A DNA stretch of 64,000 nt from an uncultured Hyphomicrobiales bacterium (lineage in GTDB: Bacteria > Pseudomonadota > Alphaproteobacteria > Rhizobiales > Beijerinckiaceae): assembly GCA_903931945.1 (NCBI GenBank), contig CAIZEI010000067.1:1-64000 (forward strand), written 5' to 3'. Positions 8,920 through 17,086 of this stretch are shown one piece after another. Position numbers and translations under genes: made by a program. Numbering within the stretch: position 1 is the stretch's first letter; each line of letters opens with the position of its first letter. The notes beneath the pieces were generated by a model that did not search any database, had not been told where the DNA came from, and was given only the letters and a program-made list of their open reading frames with translations.

Positions 8920-10101
8920 CTATTCAATTGCCTTGATTGCGCGAAACCCGGCGATCTCGTCCTCGCCATAGCCGATTTCATGCATGATCTCGTCGGTATG
9001 CTCGCCAAATTCCGGCGTCGCCATCGCAAGGCTCGAGGGCGTGCGGCTAAGCGACACCGGCTGGCGCATCAGCGTGAGGTCGCCCAGTTTTTTTGAATGC
9101 ACTGTCCGGGCGATTTGCAAGTGCTTGACTTGCGGATCATTGAACGTCTGGCCAATGTCATAGATCACGCCCGCAGGCACATCGGCGGTTTCAAGCTTTG
9201 ACAACAGGGTCGCCGAATCCATTTGCAGTGTAATGCTTTCAATCAACTCGTTGACCATTCTGCGGTTCTTGCGCCTCGCCTCCTTGCTTGCAAAGTCGGG
9301 ATGCGCGATCAGGTCTTCGCGTCCGAGCGCGCGGCACAGCCGATCCCACATCGGCGGCGTTGGCGCGATATTCACATAGCCGTCCTTTGTCCGGTAAGCG
9401 TTGGTGGGAACGCCTGTGGGATGTTCATTGCCGACGCGTTTGGCGACATGGCCATCGATGAGATAGCGCACAGCCTGCAAATCAAGCATGAAAATCTGCG
9501 ATTCCAGCAGCGAGGTCTGCACCCATTGTCCCTTGCCCGAAATTGTGCGCTCGATGATGGCTGTCAGCACGCCAAGCGCGGCAAAAAGCCCGGCGGTGAT
9601 ATCGGCAATCGGAATGCCCGCGCGCGTCGGCGGACCATCGGGCGCGCCAGTCACCGACATCAGGCCGGACATGCCCTGAATAATCTGATCAACGCCGGGC
9701 CGGTCCTTGTAGGGACCATCCTGCCCGAACGCCGAAATGCTGCAATAAATCAGGCGTGGATTGATTGCCGCCAGCGTTTCGTAATCGATTCCAAGACGAT
9801 GCTTCACATCCGGGCGATAATTCTCGACGATGACATCGGCCTTTTCGACCATGCGATGCAGCACGGCGCGGCCTTCTTTCGATTTGAGGTCGAGCGCGAG
9901 CGCGCGCTTGTTGCGATGTTTATGCTGGAAATCTGAATCATGCCGCGCAGAAAAATCCTGGGGATTGCCGACCCGCTCCACGCGCCAAACATTGGCGCCC
10001 CAATCGGCCAGTTGTTTCACGCACACCGGACCCGTGCGGACATGCGTGAGATCAATGACGTTGAGATGTTTCAACGCCTGCGAGGCGGGTTGATGCGGCA
10101 T
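8920..10101 (-). CDS. CaiB/BaiF family CoA-transferase
   Basis: A 393-residue type III acyl-CoA transferase that moves CoA between carboxylic acids through an aspartyl-CoA thioester. Family segments include VIDLTHVRTGPVC near 15-27, GANVWRVE near 35-42, DVIVENYRPDV near 89-99 and the catalytic aspartate D167 in IPIADITAGLFAALG. CTGGAGGAAAC before the ATG is a strong ribosome site. The next gene downstream on the same strand is the flavoprotein monooxygenase, 63 bases away, so co-transcription is likely and both may act in degradation of one organic acid. The actual CoA donor and acceptor cannot be read from sequence. Confidence 0.87.
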   Translation of the reverse strand: MPHQPASQALKHLNVIDLTHVRTGPVCVKQLADWGANVWRVERVGNPQDFSARHDSDFQHKHRNKRALALDLKSKEGRAVLHRMVEKADVIVENYRPDVKHRLGIDYETLAAINPRLIYCSISAFGQDGPYKDRPGVDQIIQGMSGLMSVTGAPDGPPTRAGIPIADITAGLFAALGVLTAIIERTISGKGQWVQTSLLESQIFMLDLQAVRYLIDGHVAKRVGNEHPTGVPTNAYRTKDGYVNIAPTPPMWDRLCRALGREDLIAHPDFASKEARRKNRRMVNELIESITLQMDSATLLSKLETADVPAGVIYDIGQTFNDPQVKHLQIARTVHSKKLGDLTLMRQPVSLSRTPSSLAMATPEFGEHTDEIMHEIGYGEDEIAGFRAIKAIE

Positions 10102-10232
10102 GTTTCCTCCAGATTGTTGGGTCTGATTGCGCGATTGCCGCGATCATCCCACACCGGCGCCCGCGCGACAAATGGCCTCGAAGGATGAACGGTATTATCG
10201 GGACAAAAGCCGCGACATTTGCGAGCCGATGC

Positions 10233-11180
10233 TCACGGCGCGTTGAGAACCGCGCGGCAATCGGCAGGCAGGCCCGCCATGGTGATGGGCGGCTTGGGTT
10301 TGTAATCCGGGTTTGGTTTCGGGTGCAGAACTGAATCCTTGAACCACCAGTCGAGCGAGGCGTCGCAACTGTCGCCGGCGGGAGTCGGGTCCTGATGCAC
10401 GCAACTGGCTTGACCTGCCGGGCATGCGAGCCGGATGTGGAAATGATAATTATGCTCATACATTGGGCGCATCTTGCTCAGCCAGGAGCGGTCGCCCTTT
10501 GCATCGCGGCAGATTTGCTTCTTGATCGCAGCATTGACGAAAATGCGTTCAACTTCCGGCTGGCTGGCGACAAAGCGCAACATCGCCATATGGGCTGGCG
10601 TCCATTTCGAGGGATCGACGGCCAGCCCGTCGGCGCGAACCACATCGGTTGACGACATTTCCTCGCGTTCCACCCGCGACAGCGTGCGGTTGGGCATCGG
10701 CGTCATCCAGATATCAGCGTCAAGGCCGACCTGGTGCGAGGCATGGCCCGTGATCATCGGCCCGCCACGCGGCTGCGCCATATCGCCGACCAGAAAGCCC
10801 GGCCAGATCCCCTCATCGCGCAGCCGGGTTGCGGTGCGCTCCAGAAATGCGATGAGTTGCTGCTGGCCCCAATTGCGGTTGCGCGACAGGCGCATAACCT
10901 GCCACGCCCCGCCGTCGATGGGCAGGGCTTTGCCGCCGGCCATGCAACCCTTGGCGTAAAAGCCGAAAACGCGGGATTCGCCATCCGTCGGCGTCGCCTT
11001 GCGCCCGAACAGTTGCTTGGCGGGCGTTGCCGGGTCTTCGGGGTGCGCGAGCGGCGGCAGGGGATGCGGGTTCAGCGTCCCTATATCCTGCGCGCAGGCA
11101 GGCGCAGCCAACAGCGCCAGCAATCCAAAGACAGGCGCAATGCGCATCAGAGCTCTCCGAAGGTCCGGTTGCACTTTCAC
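10233..11180 (-). CDS. mepA: Penicillin-insensitive murein endopeptidase MepA
   Basis: A periplasmic zinc metallopeptidase of family M74 that cleaves D-Ala-meso-DAP cross-links in peptidoglycan. A signal peptide covers roughly residues 12-30 (GLLALLAAPACAQD). The metal and catalytic residues are all visible: GHASHQVGLDADIWM with H146, H149, D154 and D156, and NYHFHIRL with H246 and H248. Six further cysteines in the C-terminal part fit the disulfide-bonded fold. Length 315 is normal. Translation may begin at the ATG at 11180 or at the internal one at residue 12, which would leave a more canonical signal peptide. Confidence 0.92.
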   Translation of the reverse strand: MKVQPDLRRALMRIAPVFGLLALLAAPACAQDIGTLNPHPLPPLAHPEDPATPAKQLFGRKATPTDGESRVFGFYAKGCMAGGKALPIDGGAWQVMRLSRNRNWGQQQLIAFLERTATRLRDEGIWPGFLVGDMAQPRGGPMITGHASHQVGLDADIWMTPMPNRTLSRVEREEMSSTDVVRADGLAVDPSKWTPAHMAMLRFVASQPEVERIFVNAAIKKQICRDAKGDRSWLSKMRPMYEHNYHFHIRLACPAGQASCVHQDPTPAGDSCDASLDWWFKDSVLHPKPNPDYKPKPPITMAGLPADCRAVLNAP

Positions 11181-11221
11181 GCTTCTGCGTTAACGGATGG
11201 TTAACCACATTTCGAACGCCA

Positions 11222-12103
11222 TCACGGTTTCAGCAAGGCTTCAACGATCTTTTGTGTTCGCGCCTGCCATGGCGACGCGCGATAACCGAAAGTCCGTGCA
11301 AACAAACCAGAATCGAGTTCCGAATTTGGCGGACGCCGCGCGGGCGTCGGATAGTCTTGCGTCGCGATGGCTGTGACAACAGGGCGTTTGCCGGTCAATC
11401 CAGCCTGACAATCGACGATTTCGCTGGCGAAGCCATGCCAGGTCGTCACGCCCTGACCGCCAAAGTGATACGTGCCCCACGGGGTCTCGCCAGAACGAAT
11501 CGCGGTATCGACAGCCAGCAGAGCCTCTGCAAGATCGACCGTTGCCGTGGGGCAACCCCGCTGATCGGCCACGACGCGCAATTCAGCGCGCTCATTGGCG
11601 AGCCGCAACATGGTTTTCAGAAAATTCGCGCCATGCGCGCCATAGACCCAGGCCGTGCGGAGAATGACGTGACGCTCCGCCGCCACCCGTACAGCAGCTT
11701 CTCCCCTGGCTTTTGTGTCGCCATAAACGCCGAGCGGCGCAATGGGGTCCGTTTCGACATAAGCCCCCTGTTTGGTTCCGTCGAACACATAATCAGTGGA
11801 GATATGCACAAGTGGAACGCCGGCGCGATGGGCCGCGGCGGCCAGAATAGCCGGACCTTTTACATTACCGAGTTCAGCGACTTCGCGCTCGCTTTCCGCT
11901 TTATCGACGGCGGTGTAGGCTGCACAATTGACAATCAATCGCGGCTTCTCGCGTTCGATCGAAGCTGTGACCGCGCTGGCGTTTGCAATGTCGCCTTCCG
12001 CCCGCCCGAGCCCGATAATTTCGACTCCGCGCGCGCCCGCCAAATCCAGGAGTTCGCGACCCAGCTGTCCCTGTGCGCCAAAAACGAGAATCGGGCCGCT
12101 CAT
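11222..12103 (-). CDS. rfbD: dTDP-4-dehydrorhamnose reductase
   Basis: The last enzyme of dTDP-L-rhamnose synthesis, an extended short-chain dehydrogenase using NAD(P)H. The Rossmann motif [13 protein letters not shown] is at the N-terminus and the catalytic Y-x3-K lies in [19 protein letters not shown] and [11 protein letters not shown] are further family blocks. The ATG at 12103 overlaps the rfbB stop by four bases (ATGA), so it is translated as the third gene of rfbC-rfbB-rfbD. Length 293 residues. The product supplies activated rhamnose for O-antigen or exopolysaccharide. Confidence 0.95.
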   Translation of the reverse strand: MSGPILVFGAQGQLGRELLDLAGARGVEIIGLGRAEGDIANASAVTASIEREKPRLIVNCAAYTAVDKAESEREVAELGNVKGPAILAAAAHRAGVPLVHISTDYVFDGTKQGAYVETDPIAPLGVYGDTKARGEAAVRVAAERHVILRTAWVYGAHGANFLKTMLRLANERAELRVVADQRGCPTATVDLAEALLAVDTAIRSGETPWGTYHFGGQGVTTWHGFASEIVDCQAGLTGKRPVVTAIATQDYPTPARRPPNSELDSGLFARTFGYRASPWQARTQKIVEALLKP

Positions 12104-13161
12104 GCGTTCACGCCCAGACGTTCGCCGCGATAACCGCCATTGCGAATACGCTCCCACCACACGCGGTTGTGCAAATACCACTCGACGGTTTTTCGCAGGC
12201 CGGTCTCGAAGGTTTCTGCGGGCGTCCAGCCAAGTTCGTCGCGAATTTTTGACGCGTCAATCGCATAACGCAAATCATGACCGGGTCGGTCGACAACAAA
12301 GGTAATGAGTTTTTCGCGCGGACCGATTCGCGCGTCCGGCGCAAGCTCGTCCATCAACGCACAGATGCCTCGCACGACATCGATATTCGCGCGTTCGCAA
12401 TTGCCGCCGACATTATAACTCTCGCCGAGCCGCCCACGCTCGACAATTGTCAGCAGCGCCTGCGCGTGATCGTCGACGAAGAGCCAGTCGCGCACATTCT
12501 CGCCCTTGCCGTAAACGGGGATGGGTTTGCCTTCGAGCGCATTGAGCGTGACCAGCGGAACAAGCTTTTCGGGGAAATGAAACGGCCCGTAATTGTTCGA
12601 GCAATTCGAAAGCACGACGGGCAAACGATAGGTGTGCCACCAGGCGCGCACGAGATGGTCGGACGCCGCTTTCGATGCGGAATAGGGCGAATTTGGACTA
12701 TAGGGCGTCGTTTCCTCAAAATAGCCTTCCGGCCCGAGCGAACCAAATACTTCGTCAGTCGAAATATGATGGAAGCGGAACGCGTCCTTCTCCGCGCCCT
12801 TCAAGTCGCGCCAATAACCGAGCGCAGCCTGCAACAACGCAAACGTGCCCACCACATTGGTCTGGATGAATTCGCCCGGCCCATCGATCGAACGGTCGAC
12901 GTGGCTCTCTGCAGCCAGATGCATGATCGCATCGGGTTTGAAACCATCCATCGCCTCACGCATGGCGCGTCCATCGCAAATATCGAGGCGCGCGAATTGA
13001 TATCGCGGGCTTGTGGCTACGCCCGCCAGATTGTCAGGATTGCCGGCATAGGTCAGCTTGTCCACAACAAGCACCTCTGCATTTGTGTGTTCGATCAGGC
13101 GGCGCACAACCGCCGAACCGATGAAGCCGGCGCCGCCCGTGACCAGATATTTTTTGCTCAT
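12100..13161 (-). CDS. rfbB: dTDP-glucose 4,6-dehydratase
   Basis: A 353-residue NAD-dependent dehydratase making dTDP-4-keto-6-deoxyglucose, the second step of dTDP-rhamnose synthesis. It opens with [18 protein letters not shown], has [12 protein letters not shown] near 81-92, the TDE catalytic segment in [12 protein letters not shown] and the Y-x3-K in [13 protein letters not shown]. It lies 15 bases after rfbC and overlaps rfbD by ATGA. The first gene of the pathway, rfbA (glucose-1-phosphate thymidylyltransferase), is not in this cluster. Confidence 0.96.
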   Translation of the reverse strand: MSKKYLVTGGAGFIGSAVVRRLIEHTNAEVLVVDKLTYAGNPDNLAGVATSPRYQFARLDICDGRAMREAMDGFKPDAIMHLAAESHVDRSIDGPGEFIQTNVVGTFALLQAALGYWRDLKGAEKDAFRFHHISTDEVFGSLGPEGYFEETTPYSPNSPYSASKAASDHLVRAWWHTYRLPVVLSNCSNNYGPFHFPEKLVPLVTLNALEGKPIPVYGKGENVRDWLFVDDHAQALLTIVERGRLGESYNVGGNCERANIDVVRGICALMDELAPDARIGPREKLITFVVDRPGHDLRYAIDASKIRDELGWTPAETFETGLRKTVEWYLHNRVWWERIRNGGYRGERLGVNA

Positions 13162-13176
13162 GATCTGGTTCCCGAA

Positions 13177-13737
13177 TCAAAAAGGCGAAAGAAAGGACGC
13201 AAAGCCCGGCAACTTTGCATCCTTGTCCGAGACAAGAACGCTGTCGCGCGGCAGGGGCCATTCAATTGCGAGATTTGGGTCGCCCCAGAACAGGCCGGCA
13301 TCGCATTGCGGCGAATAGAGTCCGTCCACTTTATAGACAACTTCCGTATTGTCTTCGAGCGTGCAGAAGCCATGCGCAAAACCACGCGGCACAAACAATT
13401 GTTCGCCGCCTGAAGCCGTCAGCGTCGCGCCACAATGTTTCCCATAGGTGGCGCTGCCCCGGCGCAAATCGACCGCAACGTCATAAACGGCGCCGCTGAC
13501 CACGCGCACGAGTTTGGCCTGTTCATGCGGCGGCGTCTGGAAATGCAAGCCGCGAATGGTGCCCCGCTGTTTGGAAAGCGAATGATTGTCCTGAACAAAA
13601 TCGGCCGTAACGCCGAGCGCCGAAAAATCGGGCGCCTTCCAGGTTTCCATAAACCAGCCCCGGCTGTCGGCAAACTTTCGTGGCTTTATCATCACGACGC
13701 CTGGAATGGCGAGATGTTCGACAGAAAAATTCGACAT
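13177..13737 (-). CDS. rfbC: dTDP-4-dehydrorhamnose 3,5-epimerase
   Basis: A 186-residue cupin-fold epimerase acting on dTDP-4-keto-6-deoxyglucose. Diagnostic segments are DNHSLSKQRGTIRGLHFQ near 49-66 with the catalytic histidine, the GAVYDVAVDLRRGSATYG block, FVPRGFAHGF, and the C-terminal YSPQCDAGLFWGDPNLAIEWP region. ACAGGAACTTGATTC precedes the ATG at suitable spacing. It is first in the rfbC-rfbB-rfbD unit; the next gene upstream on the strand is an unrelated-looking single cupin, 44 bases away. Confidence 0.95.
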   Translation of the reverse strand: MSNFSVEHLAIPGVVMIKPRKFADSRGWFMETWKAPDFSALGVTADFVQDNHSLSKQRGTIRGLHFQTPPHEQAKLVRVVSGAVYDVAVDLRRGSATYGKHCGATLTASGGEQLFVPRGFAHGFCTLEDNTEVVYKVDGLYSPQCDAGLFWGDPNLAIEWPLPRDSVLVSDKDAKLPGFASFLSPF

Positions 13738-13781
13738 GAATCAAGTTCCTGTTAAGACCGTGCGCCGCGCGCTGGCAACCG

Positions 13782-14291
13782 CTACTTGTAAAGCGGCGAA
13801 ACCTCGGTCTGCGTGAATTCGGACGCGTTGTAATCGAAGAAGGGCATATATGAAAACGCGATCCAGTGACATTCGCTGCCTGGATTGGCGTTGAAATGCT
13901 GATGTTCGACGCCGCCCTTCTTGATCGGCAGCAGCAGGAGATCGCCCTCTTCCCAGTCGACGCGCTCGCCATCGACGACTGACCACCCCTTGCCCTCAAT
14001 GACATATATGACAAGACCGCCCTGATGGCGATGTTTGCCGGAATGCGAGATCAGGCTATGGGTAAAGACGCGCCAGTCCTGCAGCGGCGTGTTATTGTGG
14101 ATCTCGGCGTTGAGATAGTAGAGCAGTTTGCCCTGCTTGGTATTGTAGTATTCGCGATCCTCGAGCCCGACAACCACTTGCCCGGCATTCTGCCGTTCGA
14201 GAAACTCTAGACGGCTGCGAATAAAAATATCATACGGCGTCATCGCGCCGGGGTCGCGCTCTTTGGTGCGCGTGCGTTCCATTTCCGCCAT
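13782..14291 (-). CDS. Single-domain cupin related to the bicupins at the left of the window
   Basis: A 169-residue one-domain cupin. Metal ligands are intact: HSGKHRHQGG with H87 and H89, and GGVEHQHFN with H130 and H132; the same GHRH and HQHFN signatures occur in the bicupin of 1273-2385, so the three proteins belong to one family. A strongly hydrophilic N-terminus of about 20 residues precedes the domain. It stands between rfbC and the remnants of a molybdenum-hydroxylase operon on the same strand; the remnants suggest it once belonged to a catabolic operon. Function is unassigned. Confidence 0.75.
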   Translation of the reverse strand: MAEMERTRTKERDPGAMTPYDIFIRSRLEFLERQNAGQVVVGLEDREYYNTKQGKLLYYLNAEIHNNTPLQDWRVFTHSLISHSGKHRHQGGLVIYVIEGKGWSVVDGERVDWEEGDLLLLPIKKGGVEHQHFNANPGSECHWIAFSYMPFFDYNASEFTQTEVSPLYK

Positions 14292-14321
14292 CGGTCCAGT
14301 CCCTTTGTTGTGTTTATAACA

Positions 14322-14567
14322 TCAAATATTGGCTTGCGCCGTTTGCGCGCGCAGGATGCGCGCGGCTGATTTTACCGCACGCAGAATTTCCGGATAGGCC
14401 ACGCAGCGGCAGAGATGGCCCCTGAGATAATCGCGGATTTCCCGATCGTTCGGGTCAGCGTTGTCCTTCGGCAATTGATGCGTCATCAGGATAAACCCCC
14501 GCGTGCAAAACCCGCACTGGAATGCGCTTTCATAATGGCTGTGCCGCCTGAAAATGCGCGCACGCCG
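14322..14567 (-). pseudogene. Remnant of a molybdenum-hydroxylase [2Fe-2S] subunit (C-terminal half)
   Basis: On the minus strand this frame reads FQCGFCTRGFILM, then DYLRGHLCRCVAYPEIL and ends at the TGA at 14322. These are the second [2Fe-2S] cluster motifs (C-x2-C and C-x-C) of CoxS/XdhA-type subunits, matching QCGICTPGIL and NLCRCTGYDKV of the intact subunit at 56111-56590. The N-terminal plant-ferredoxin half and its four cysteines are missing, and an in-frame stop lies at 14568-14570. The beginning of the frame overlaps a fragment of the FAD subunit in another frame, which points to an internal deletion that fused two neighbouring genes. Confidence 0.75.
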
Positions 14568-14638
14568 TCATCGTCGGTGCCGAGCAGACCGATCGCCTCG
14601 ACGAACGAAGCGGGGTGAAGCAGTGAAAAACCCCTCAT
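14486..14638 (-). pseudogene. Remnant of a molybdenum-hydroxylase FAD subunit (N-terminus only)
   Basis: From the ATG at 14638 the frame encodes MRGFSLLHPASFVEAIGLL and then DGVRAFSGGTAIM, the start of the PCMH-type FAD-binding domain of CoxM-like subunits (compare VLAGGTDVIVQM in the intact gene at 56587-57459). After about 36 residues resemblance ends, and the frame stops at 14486, while a different frame continues as the C-terminus of a [2Fe-2S] subunit. The order FAD subunit then Fe-S subunit is the same as in the intact operon, so a deletion spanning both genes explains the structure. The fragments cannot form a working enzyme. Confidence 0.65.
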
Positions 14639-14757
14639 GTCCAATCGCCCGCTGCTGCCAAATCCCCGTTCCTGGCGCCGATCATAAGGTTCCCTCGCGG
14701 TTCGCTCCCCTCTATAACCAAACCCGTCCTTCCCGCACAGGCCCCAAAGGGCCTCAA

Positions 14758-16473
14758 ATGAACCCTGTCAAACCATTGGATCTGTGGATGCATATCGAAG
14801 CCGACGTTTTGGTGATTGGCGCTGGTGGGGCTGGCATGTATGCGGCCATCGAGGCGGCGCGGTCTGGCGCTACAGTCATTCTGGCCGACCGCAGTCTGAT
14901 CGGACGCGGCGGCGCGACCGTTATGGCGCAGATGACGGTGGCCGTCGCGCTCGGCGAACAAACCGAGGATCATTGGGAGAATCACCTTTCCGACACTCTC
15001 GCTGCGGGCCGCAGCCTTTGCGACGAAAATCTTGCCACAATCCTTTGCGAGGAAGGTCCCGCGCGCATCCGCGAAATGGATGACTGGAAAGTCGGTTGGG
15101 CGCGTGAGAACGGGCATATCAAGCAGGCTCACGCGCCGGGGCATGACCGCCCACGCTGCGTATATGTGGATTTTCTGGCGACCGGCCCTGCAGTATCCCG
15201 AACCTTGCGAACGCAACTGCATCATTTCAGCGCCATCCGCCGTATCGGCGATCTGATGATTGTGGATATTGTCGTGCGCGACGGTCAGGCCTGCGGAGCA
15301 CTCGCCCTGCATGTCTCGAGCGGTGAAATCGTGACGTTGGCGGCAAAGTCGGTTGTGATTGCAACCGGCGGGCTCACCCGGCTTTATCGCCGCAACAGCG
15401 CCTCGTTTAACATGAGCGGCGATGGCTATGCGCTGGCTTTGCGCGCCGGCGCTGAACTCATCGACATGGAGTTCGTGCAGTTTTTTCCCATCGGGCATCT
15501 CGCGCCGCGGCTCGTCGGCATGGACCCGATCATGTGGGATCCATTCCGTTACAAGCTTGGCGGCAAGCTGCTGAACGGGCAGATGCAGGAATTTGAAGAG
15601 ACCTACGCTGCGCAGGACGCGCGCAGCGACGGAGCCTATGTGCTGACGCGCGATCGCGCGACCTACGCGATCACCAAAGAAGTCGAAGCCGGGCGCGGCA
15701 GCCCTGCGGGCGGCGCATATCTCAGCTTCATGCATATTCCGCCCGAGGAAATTCGCGCTGCCTTCGGCCCAGTCGTTGACCGCCTGGCGGAAAATGGCAT
15801 TGACCTCCGGCATCGACCGATCGAGGTCGCGCCCATCGCTCATTATCATATGGGCGGCGTGCGGGTGACGCCTGATTTTGCCACCAACGTGCCAGGTCTG
15901 TTTGCTTGCGGCGAGGCGGTCGGCGGCGCCAACGGCGCCAACCGCCTATCGGGCAACGCGATCACCGAAGCGCTGGTGTTTGGCGCTCGAGCGGGCCGCT
16001 CGGCCGCCATGCACGCCCGCGACCGGACAAGCCAATGGTCTGAGGACGCAGCAAAACCTGTGCGCGATCTGCTGGCCGGGGCCGAACGACGCGAGGGCCC
16101 CAATCTTGCCGATGCGGTCGCCCGGTTGCAGGGCGTGATGGCTGACAAAGTTGGCGCTTTCAGGCAAGCCGCGCCCCTTCAGGAAGCTCTTGTTGAGATC
16201 GATCGGATGCGCCTCGATCTCGGCGAAGCCCCCCGCGCTGGCTGTGCGCCGTTTGACCCCGAGCTGATGGATTGGCTTGATTTGCGCAATATGCTTCTGG
16301 TGGCGCGTTCTGTTACAGAAGCAGCGATCTCCCGCACCGAAAGCCGCGGCGCCCATCAACGCGAGGATTTTCCGGGCATGGATGAAAAATGGGCCGTCAA
16401 CCAGATTGTCAGCCTTGAAGGCGACAGGCTTGCCCTGCGCCAGCTCGCGCCCGGCGGCGGGAGGCGCGCATGA
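14758..16473 (+). CDS. FrdA/SdhA-like flavoprotein with altered active site
   Basis: A 571-residue flavoprotein of the fumarate reductase / succinate dehydrogenase / L-aspartate oxidase superfamily. FAD binding is shown by VLVIGAGGAGMYAAIEAARSG at 18-38 and by GEAVGGANGANRLSGNA near 386-401. Of the usual substrate residues, H362 (AHYHMGG) and R396 are kept, but the histidine of FVQFHPTG is replaced by F243 (EFVQFFPIG), and the RGEGG segment with the catalytic arginine is absent. There is also no histidine for covalent FAD attachment. The substrate is therefore unlikely to be plain succinate or fumarate. It overlaps the next gene by ATGA. The start at 14758 is uncertain, since no strong ribosome site is seen; ATG at 14788 is an alternative. 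Confidence 0.75.
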   Translation: MNPVKPLDLWMHIEADVLVIGAGGAGMYAAIEAARSGATVILADRSLIGRGGATVMAQMTVAVALGEQTEDHWENHLSDTLAAGRSLCDENLATILCEEGPARIREMDDWKVGWARENGHIKQAHAPGHDRPRCVYVDFLATGPAVSRTLRTQLHHFSAIRRIGDLMIVDIVVRDGQACGALALHVSSGEIVTLAAKSVVIATGGLTRLYRRNSASFNMSGDGYALALRAGAELIDMEFVQFFPIGHLAPRLVGMDPIMWDPFRYKLGGKLLNGQMQEFEETYAAQDARSDGAYVLTRDRATYAITKEVEAGRGSPAGGAYLSFMHIPPEEIRAAFGPVVDRLAENGIDLRHRPIEVAPIAHYHMGGVRVTPDFATNVPGLFACGEAVGGANGANRLSGNAITEALVFGARAGRSAAMHARDRTSQWSEDAAKPVRDLLAGAERREGPNLADAVARLQGVMADKVGAFRQAAPLQEALVEIDRMRLDLGEAPRAGCAPFDPELMDWLDLRNMLLVARSVTEAAISRTESRGAHQREDFPGMDEKWAVNQIVSLEGDRLALRQLAPGGGRRA

Positions 16474-16814
16474 AAGCGTCGCTCGTCATCCAGAGAGGCG
16501 TTGCAGGCGCCGTGCCGGCCATCCAGACTTTCGTCGTTGAATTCGAGCCGGGGCAGTCGGTGCTTGACGGGTTGCGGCTCGTGCGGCGGCAGGACGATCC
16601 CTCGCTCGCCTTCCGTTACGCCTGCATCAACGCCAACGCATGCAAGGAATGCATGATGCTGATTGACGGGCAAATTGAATATGCCTGCAAAATCAAACTG
16701 AAAGAGGGCGAGACCCGGCTCGCGCCACTGCCCAAAAAAGCGTTGGTGCGCGACCTCGTAACCGAAATAGCGCCGCCCGAAGAGCGACTTGTACGGCCCG
16801 CCGCTAAACGATAA
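16470..16814 (+). CDS. Orphan [2Fe-2S] ferredoxin domain of SdhB/FrdB type
   Basis: This 114-residue protein equals only the N-terminal ferredoxin domain of succinate dehydrogenase iron-sulfur subunits. Cysteines C52, C58, C61 and C73 sit in RYACINANACKECMMLIDG and EYACK, preceded by the SVLDGLRLV helix typical of the family. The spacing C-x5-C-x2-C-x11-C has one extra residue in the first gap. The C-terminal domain with the [4Fe-4S] and [3Fe-4S] clusters is absent, with no trace downstream. Overlap with the flavoprotein gene (ATGA) argues that the pair forms a soluble two-subunit oxidoreductase passing electrons to an unknown partner. Confidence 0.8.
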   Translation: MKASLVIQRGVAGAVPAIQTFVVEFEPGQSVLDGLRLVRRQDDPSLAFRYACINANACKECMMLIDGQIEYACKIKLKEGETRLAPLPKKALVRDLVTEIAPPEERLVRPAAKR

Positions 16815-16815
16815 T

Positions 16816-16844
16816 TGACGTACGTCATGTGCGCTGGCGCACAT
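16816..16844. repeat. Two abutting perfect palindromes downstream of the flavoprotein pair
   Basis: TGACGTACGTCA (16816-16827) is a perfect 12-base palindrome. It shares its last base with ATGTGCGCTGGCGCACAT (16827-16844), an inverted repeat with eight-base arms and a two-base centre. They start two bases after the stop codon at 16814. No thymine run follows, so this is not a classical terminator. They could be a protein-binding site or a hairpin at the transcript end. Confidence 0.6.
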
Positions 16845-16907
16845 CCCGACGGAACGACATGACTGAAATTCGCCCTGCTGATTTTACCAAAGGGCAGGGG
16901 CTCAGTC

Positions 16908-17078
16908 ATGAAAGATAACGTTTCCCGAACCGCGTCAGTTTCCGCAGATTGCGCAGCTGCGCCAGCTGGCGTCCGGTGCGTCAGGCGGCGCACAACCGAT
17001 GGCGATGGCCAACCGCGCGTCTTCCGTCGTTTGCGCGCCCGTTGGCTGCGCTGGCGCAAGCCCACCAATCGCCGGTAA
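16908..17078 (+). CDS. Possible small arginine-rich protein
   Basis: A 56-codon frame begins at ATG 16908 with GGCAGGGG about eight bases upstream. The N-terminal half is serine/alanine-rich and the C-terminal half is strongly basic, ending RRLRARWLRWRKPTNRR. No family is recognised. It fills the gap between the flavoprotein pair and the convergent hydrolase gene. Such a composition could be a real nucleic-acid-binding or membrane-active peptide, or an accident of GC-rich sequence; the call is weak. Confidence 0.3.
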   Translation: MKDNVSRTASVSADCAAAPAGVRCVRRRTTDGDGQPRVFRRLRARWLRWRKPTNRR

Positions 17079-17086
17079 CAGAGGCG

